A stretch of DNA of 32,779 bases. Origin: Zelonia costaricensis. Lineage: Eukaryota > Euglenozoa > Kinetoplastea > Trypanosomatida > Trypanosomatidae. The notes beneath the pieces were generated by a model that saw only the letters and a list, made by a program, of their open reading frames with translations, did no database searches and was not told the DNA's origin. How positions within the stretch are numbered: position 1 is the first letter of the stretch; each line of letters begins with the position of its first letter. The DNA lies in contig JASAOO010003254.1 in NCBI GenBank assembly GCA_030849075.1, positions 1 to 32,779 on the forward strand, written 5' to 3'. Shown here one piece after another: positions 29,157 through 32,779 of the stretch. The position numbers and the translations under genes are program-made.

Positions 29157-31196
29157 ATGGCCAGCAAGGCCCTCTACGTGACGCCGCGCGCCGTGCCGTA
29201 CTGCACGCTCGCCATCGCGAATGCCTTCAAGGACCTCACGCCGAAGCAGCGCAAGTACGCCCACCACATGATGGCGGCCGGCTGGTGCGGCACGGCGGTG
29301 GTGGCGGAGCAGCTCAGCCCTGAGTCGCTGCCGCTGCTGCGCCTCTTCTACGCGGTGCTGAGCGCCCAGCCGCTGGACGCCTTCAAGGCTGGCGCCGCGC
29401 AGGCCGGCGCCAGCGCCGAGGAGATCGATCAGTTCCTCGAGTACTTCGCCATGGTGTACTCGAACATGGGCAACTACATTTCCTTCGGCGACACCAAGTT
29501 CATCCCGGCGGTCCCAAAGGAGACGTTCGCGAAGCTCGTAGCCAGCGCGGCGGGGGCGCCGGCGGTGGAGCCGTCGCTGCTGGACGCGGTCTACGACCTC
29601 GGCGACTACAAGCTCACGCTCGACTTCCCGCCGCAGGGCCTGACGCGCTACTACAGCCCCAACATCACCCGCGAGGACGCCGTCGCGGCTAACGACTTCC
29701 TCGCGTCGCGTGGCATTGACGGCGTCAACACGCGCGTCTTCAAGGAGGCGGACGGCACCCTGGTCATCCGCTTCGCCGCGGCGACGGAGAAGTCGGTGCC
29801 GGCGGTCGACTTCAACGGCCGCGCCATCGCGCTGTACTACGGCGACTTTAAGGAGGAGATGGCGCGCGTCGTCGCGGAGCTGCAGCTGGCGCGGCCGCAC
29901 GCGGAGAACGAGACAGAGGTGCGCATGCTGGACCACTACATCGAGCACTTCACGCACGGCGACGTTGAGGCCCACAAGGAGAGCCAGCGGGAGTGGGTGA
30001 AGGACTTGGGCCCAACGGTGGAGACGAACATCGGCTTTATCGAGTCGTACCGCGACCCGTCCGGCGTGCGTGCGGAGTGGGAGGGCTTCGTTGCCGTGGT
30101 GAACAAGGAGCAGTCGAAGATGTACGGCGCCCTCGTCGCGCAGGGCGAGAAGTTCATCGCGCAGCTGCCGTGGGGCAAGACGTTCGAGAAGGACGTCTTC
30201 TCGAGCCCCGACTTCACCAGCCTCGACGTGCTCGGCTTCGCCAGCAGCGGCATCCCGGCAGGCATCAACATCCCGAACTACGACGACATCCGCCAGACCG
30301 TCGGCTTCAAAAATGTGTACCTGGCCAACGTCGTCGGCGCCGTCACCTTCAACGAGAAGATCAGCTACATCACGGATGCGGACTGGGAGATCTACAAGCG
30401 GTGCGTGGTCGCCGCGACGTCCGTCAACGTCGGCATCCACGAGCTGCTCGGCCACGGCACGGGCAAGCTGCTGACGGAGGGCAGCGACGGCAGCTTTAAC
30501 TTCGACCGCAGCGCCATCGACCCGATCAGCGGGCAGCCGGTGGCGTCGTGGTACAAGCCGGGCGACACGTACTCCAGCGTCTTCGGCGGCCTGGGCAGTT
30601 CCTACGAGGAGTGCCGCGCCGAGGCCGTGTCGCTGTACCTGTGCCTGCTGCCGGACCTGCTCGAGATCTTCCACCTCACGACGCCGGAGGCGCAGCAGGA
30701 CGTGATCTACATCTGCTGGCTGAACATGGTGCGCTCCGGCCTGGTCGGGCTGGAGCTGTACACGCCGGAGACGAAGCAGTGGCGGCAGGCGCACATGCGT
30801 GCCCGCTTCTGCATCCTGGAGGCGCTGGCGCGGGCACCGAACCCGGTGGTGCACATCACCGAGGACGAGAAGGAAGGTCTGGTCATCACGCTGGACCGCG
30901 AGCGCATCGCCACGGACGGCCGCCACGCGATTGGTGAGCTGCTCGTCAACCTGAACGTGAACAAGTCCACGGCGGACGCGAAGCGCGGCGGGGCGTACTA
31001 TGAGAGCATGACGGCGGTGAGCGACACGTACGTGCGCTACCGCGAGCTTATCATGTCGCGCCGCAAGCCGCGCCGGCAGTTCGTGCAGCCGCACACCTTC
31101 GCCGCTGGGGACACGATCGAGGTGAAGGAGTTCGCGAGCTCTGTGGAGGGCGTGGTCGACGCCTTCGTGACCCGCCACCGCGACATCCCGCTGTAG
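29157..31196 (+). CDS. DPP3: Dipeptidyl peptidase III (M49 zinc metallopeptidase)
   Basis: Predicted 679 aa, slightly shorter than human DPP III (737 aa). It removes dipeptides from the N-terminus of short peptides in the cytosol. Both family signatures are intact: HELLGH at 428-433 (zinc ligands H428 and H433, catalytic E429) and EECRAE at 484-489 (zinc ligand E485 by analogy with human E508). Other conserved blocks are MGNYISFGDTKF near 104-115, FIESYRDPSG at 294-303, RAEWEGFVAVVNK just after it, and INIPNYDDIRQT at 370-381. No signal peptide or membrane segment is visible. The start fits the family N-terminus and lies just behind a good acceptor, and the upstream in-frame extension is pyrimidine-tract sequence. 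Confidence 0.97.
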   Translation: MASKALYVTPRAVPYCTLAIANAFKDLTPKQRKYAHHMMAAGWCGTAVVAEQLSPESLPLLRLFYAVLSAQPLDAFKAGAAQAGASAEEIDQFLEYFAMVYSNMGNYISFGDTKFIPAVPKETFAKLVASAAGAPAVEPSLLDAVYDLGDYKLTLDFPPQGLTRYYSPNITREDAVAANDFLASRGIDGVNTRVFKEADGTLVIRFAAATEKSVPAVDFNGRAIALYYGDFKEEMARVVAELQLARPHAENETEVRMLDHYIEHFTHGDVEAHKESQREWVKDLGPTVETNIGFIESYRDPSGVRAEWEGFVAVVNKEQSKMYGALVAQGEKFIAQLPWGKTFEKDVFSSPDFTSLDVLGFASSGIPAGINIPNYDDIRQTVGFKNVYLANVVGAVTFNEKISYITDADWEIYKRCVVAATSVNVGIHELLGHGTGKLLTEGSDGSFNFDRSAIDPISGQPVASWYKPGDTYSSVFGGLGSSYEECRAEAVSLYLCLLPDLLEIFHLTTPEAQQDVIYICWLNMVRSGLVGLELYTPETKQWRQAHMRARFCILEALARAPNPVVHITEDEKEGLVITLDRERIATDGRHAIGELLVNLNVNKSTADAKRGGAYYESMTAVSDTYVRYRELIMSRRKPRRQFVQPHTFAAGDTIEVKEFASSVEGVVDAFVTRHRDIPL

Positions 31197-32262
31197 GCTG
31201 CACACCGTCGCGGCGGGGGCGCGCAGCGGAGGAACGACGCGCGGGAGTGTTCCCGCGCCCCTCCTCGCCACGCGCACCACGTCCGGACCACTACACGTCC
31301 TTCCACGTGCTCGACCTCTTGTCCTCGCTTGGTTACCTTTCCTTCCTTACCCCCGGCTCCGCCTCCCTTTTCCTCTACGATCGCTGCAGTGCTGCACCCT
31401 TCTAAGCGGCCTGTCCCCCGTCCCCGCCCTGCGCCCCGCCCTGCGCCTCGCCCTCCCTCGCTCTTTCTGGGTGTCTCTTCTCTCTGCACGCGTCTGTGTG
31501 TGTGTGTGTGTGTGCGACGTTCGTATACGACGAGTTTATAACCCCAACCCACCCAAGACAAAGCGCGCGGCATGTGTGCGCGTTGCAAAATGGCCAACAC
31601 ACAAACAAAACGAACGACACCAAACGGAGTCCCGCGTCTTGTGAAGGGCGGCGCGGCGTGACAGCATGGACGCGCTGACGCCTCTCCCCCTCTCCCCCTC
31701 GCATCGCGACTGCGCGGCTCACGCACGCCCGCGAGAAGTGTGACGAGCACCCCGCCGCTCGCTTCGGTTCGAATACCCCCCCCCCCCCCACCTTCGCCAG
31801 CTGCACCTCTCACGACATCTTTACCATCCTCTCCACACCAGCAGCGCGCCACCAGAACTGACGGACGTTGCACACACACAACATGAAAAAAGGCTTTGCG
31901 ACGACGCGTGGGGCTCAAGTGCTGACATGCTCCGCGGTGTGATTCTGCAACGGCAGACGTGCGCGGGGTGGGCTGTTCCGTTGCCGGCCTGACCCAGTTC
32001 CCCTACTTTAACGGCGGACCCACGCCCCCTCTGCAGGGGGGCGAGCCGCACCGACACACAGCCAAGCAGAGCACCACGTCAACGCAGCAGAACACCCTCG
32101 CTGGTCCACGTCCTCCCCGCTCCACCCTGAAGCCCCCGAAGGTGACAGAACAACGCTCCGGCTCAAAAACTAGGAGCGTGAAAAACACCAGGAGCACCCG
32201 CTCTCCCAAATCGGCACCTTCCGGTTCTTATCGCATGCTACCACTCGCACACTACGCCACAA
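31197..32262. other. Gene-free stretch with strand-composition switch
   Basis: No protein gene is seen. Up to about 31520 the sequence is the usual C/T-rich and TG-rich 3' region (TG run 31496-31514; bases 31441-31500 hold 21 T and 1 A). After about 31550 the + strand becomes A-rich and T-poor (31561-31620: 22 A, 6 T). A C-run lies at 31779-31789 and a GC-rich hairpin at 32023-32043. I infer the end of the + strand transcription unit. Confidence 0.6.
32023..32043. other. GC-rich hairpin
   Basis: An inverted repeat with six continuous pairs (CCCCCT against AGGGGG) around a CTGC loop, extendable by two more pairs across a one-base bulge. No T-run follows on either strand, so it is not a classical terminator. 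Its role is unknown. Confidence 0.5.
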
Positions 32263-32269
32263 GTCCGTG

Positions 32270-32280
32270 TGGCTCAATGG
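32270..32280 (+). promoter_or_regulatory. Pol III A box (internal)
   Basis: TGGCTCAATGG inside the tRNA fits the TRGYNNARNNG consensus. Confidence 0.85.
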
Positions 32281-32312
32281 AAGAGCATCTGACTACGGAT
32301 CAGAGGGTTGCA

Positions 32313-32323
32313 GGTTCGAATCC
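32313..32323 (+). promoter_or_regulatory. Pol III B box (internal)
   Basis: GGTTCGAATCC inside the tRNA T arm is a full match to the GGTTCGANTCC consensus. Confidence 0.9.
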
Positions 32324-32336
32324 TGTCACGGATGAC

Positions 32337-32341
32337 TTTTT
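32337..32341 (+). terminator. Pol III T5 terminator
   Basis: Five T on the coding strand, starting three bases after the tRNA 3' end, as expected for Pol III. Confidence 0.85.
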
Positions 32342-32779
32342 CCGCCGACAGGCGGCGCGCCCCCTCTCCTCGGCCGGCCGGTCACAGCGGGGCTGGGGCA
32401 CGAGCTCGGCGTGCCCTTCGCCCCCCGAAGCCTGCCGTCTGCCCCCGAGGGAAAGCGAGCCGGTGCGCACACGGCCAAACAGAGCGCCCGCAGACCACCA
32501 CCACCACCCACCCCCCGAAGACCCCGGAACCTGCGTCCTCAACCGCGGCCATGTTTCCGCAGGCCCCGCACCCGATGACGCGACGGGGCCGAGCAGAACG
32601 AGAAACGAAAGCTGTGCAAAGAACAGCGCAAATGCGAAAAACAGTAGCGGCCGAAAACAAACGCCGACGCGGAAAGAGAATAACACCCGCCCCCAGCACC
32701 ACAACGGCGCCCAGCAGGACCCGTGGCAAGGCCGAAACGCCGCAAAAGGAGGCGGGGTTCACTTCCTGGAAAAAAGCGA
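32342..32779. other. Gene-free right end, A-rich on + strand
   Basis: No gene is supported on either strand. The + strand is very T-poor (32581-32640: 25 A, 3 T), so the minus strand is T-rich, which is how the + strand looks in spacers of the + gene array. The minus-strand open frames are low-complexity, and one runs through the tRNA. A minus-strand gene may begin beyond the window. Confidence 0.6.

Larger units (their letters stand above)
32263..32334 (+). tRNA. tRNA-Arg, anticodon ACG
   Basis: A 72-nt cloverleaf: acceptor 32263-32269 pairs with 32327-32333 (one G-T pair), D stem gctc/gagc, anticodon stem tctga/tcaga with loop ctacgga and anticodon ACG at 32295-32297, a five-base variable loop, and T stem gcagg/cctgt around ttcgaat. 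The discriminator is G at 32334. There is no intron and CCA is not encoded. With A34 edited to inosine, as in other eukaryotes, it would read CGU, CGC and CGA. It is the only tRNA I found. Confidence 0.96.

Noticed and set aside
29133..31280. 715-aa open frame antisense to the DPP III gene
   Set aside because: It mirrors the whole DPP III gene and arises from GC-rich third positions, which leave the antisense frame without stops. The DPP III frame carries intact family motifs.
31768..31790. B-box-like ggttcgaata, possible second tRNA
   Set aside because: The flanking bases do not form a T stem, no A box or cloverleaf lies upstream, and a C-run follows directly.
32170..32262. Possible minus-strand Pol III gene ending at the A-run near 32178
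   Set aside because: The minus strand shows an A-box-like tggtagcat but no B box, and I could not fold a tRNA or match the 5S rRNA pattern.
32382..32762. 126-codon minus-strand frame at the right edge with a hydrophobic segment
   Set aside because: The hydrophobic stretch is a product of T-rich minus-strand composition. The rest is low-complexity and no family features are seen.

Overview
The window looks like nuclear DNA of a trypanosomatid, most likely in the Leishmania/Leptomonas/Crithidia group. The reasons are these. All seven protein genes lie on the + strand, have no visible introns, and are spaced 0.7-2.2 kb apart. The spacers are crowded with polypyrimidine tracts followed by AG (the trans-splicing signal of these organisms) and with TG and CA microsatellites. 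The coding sequence is very GC-rich at third positions. One product resembles a paraflagellar rod protein. The species cannot be fixed from the sequence alone. From memory only, dipeptidyl peptidase III lies on chromosome 5 in L. major, so synteny with that chromosome is worth checking.

Layout, left to right: a 3.2-kb gene-free stretch of pyrimidine and TG/CA repeats holding one unresolved base (1-3219); a large single-pass membrane protein with a plant-type LRR cap motif and scattered LRR-like segments (3220-6864); a leucine-rich protein built from three copies of one module (7963-9891); a 2.2-kb spacer with a weak candidate for a small gene (11068-11490); a coiled-coil protein of probable paraflagellar-rod type (12047-15694); a tail-anchored UBE2J-type ubiquitin-conjugating enzyme (17190-18794); a large, mostly disordered protein of unknown function (19838-24484); a spacer carrying an assembly artefact, a 128-bp duplication on the two sides of a single N (25206-25472); a membrane-anchored glutaminyl-cyclase-like M28 protein (25642-28467); dipeptidyl peptidase III (29157-31196); and a tRNA-Arg(ACG) (32263-32334).

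The genes form one polycistronic run, so adjacency says little about shared function. Two themes can be seen. The E2 enzyme is predicted to sit on the ER membrane, where its family works in ER-associated degradation. The last two proteins both act on peptide N-termini: one forms N-terminal pyroglutamate, the other removes N-terminal dipeptides. After about position 31520 the + strand changes from T-rich and A-poor to A-rich and T-poor, with the tRNA inside the changed part. I read this as the end of the + strand transcription unit and the start of a convergent strand-switch region. No mobile element, CRISPR array or prokaryotic system was seen. The more unusual items are the interrupted LRR membrane protein, the three-module LRR protein, the oversized glutaminyl cyclase with an awkward start region, and the TG/CA pattern around genes.
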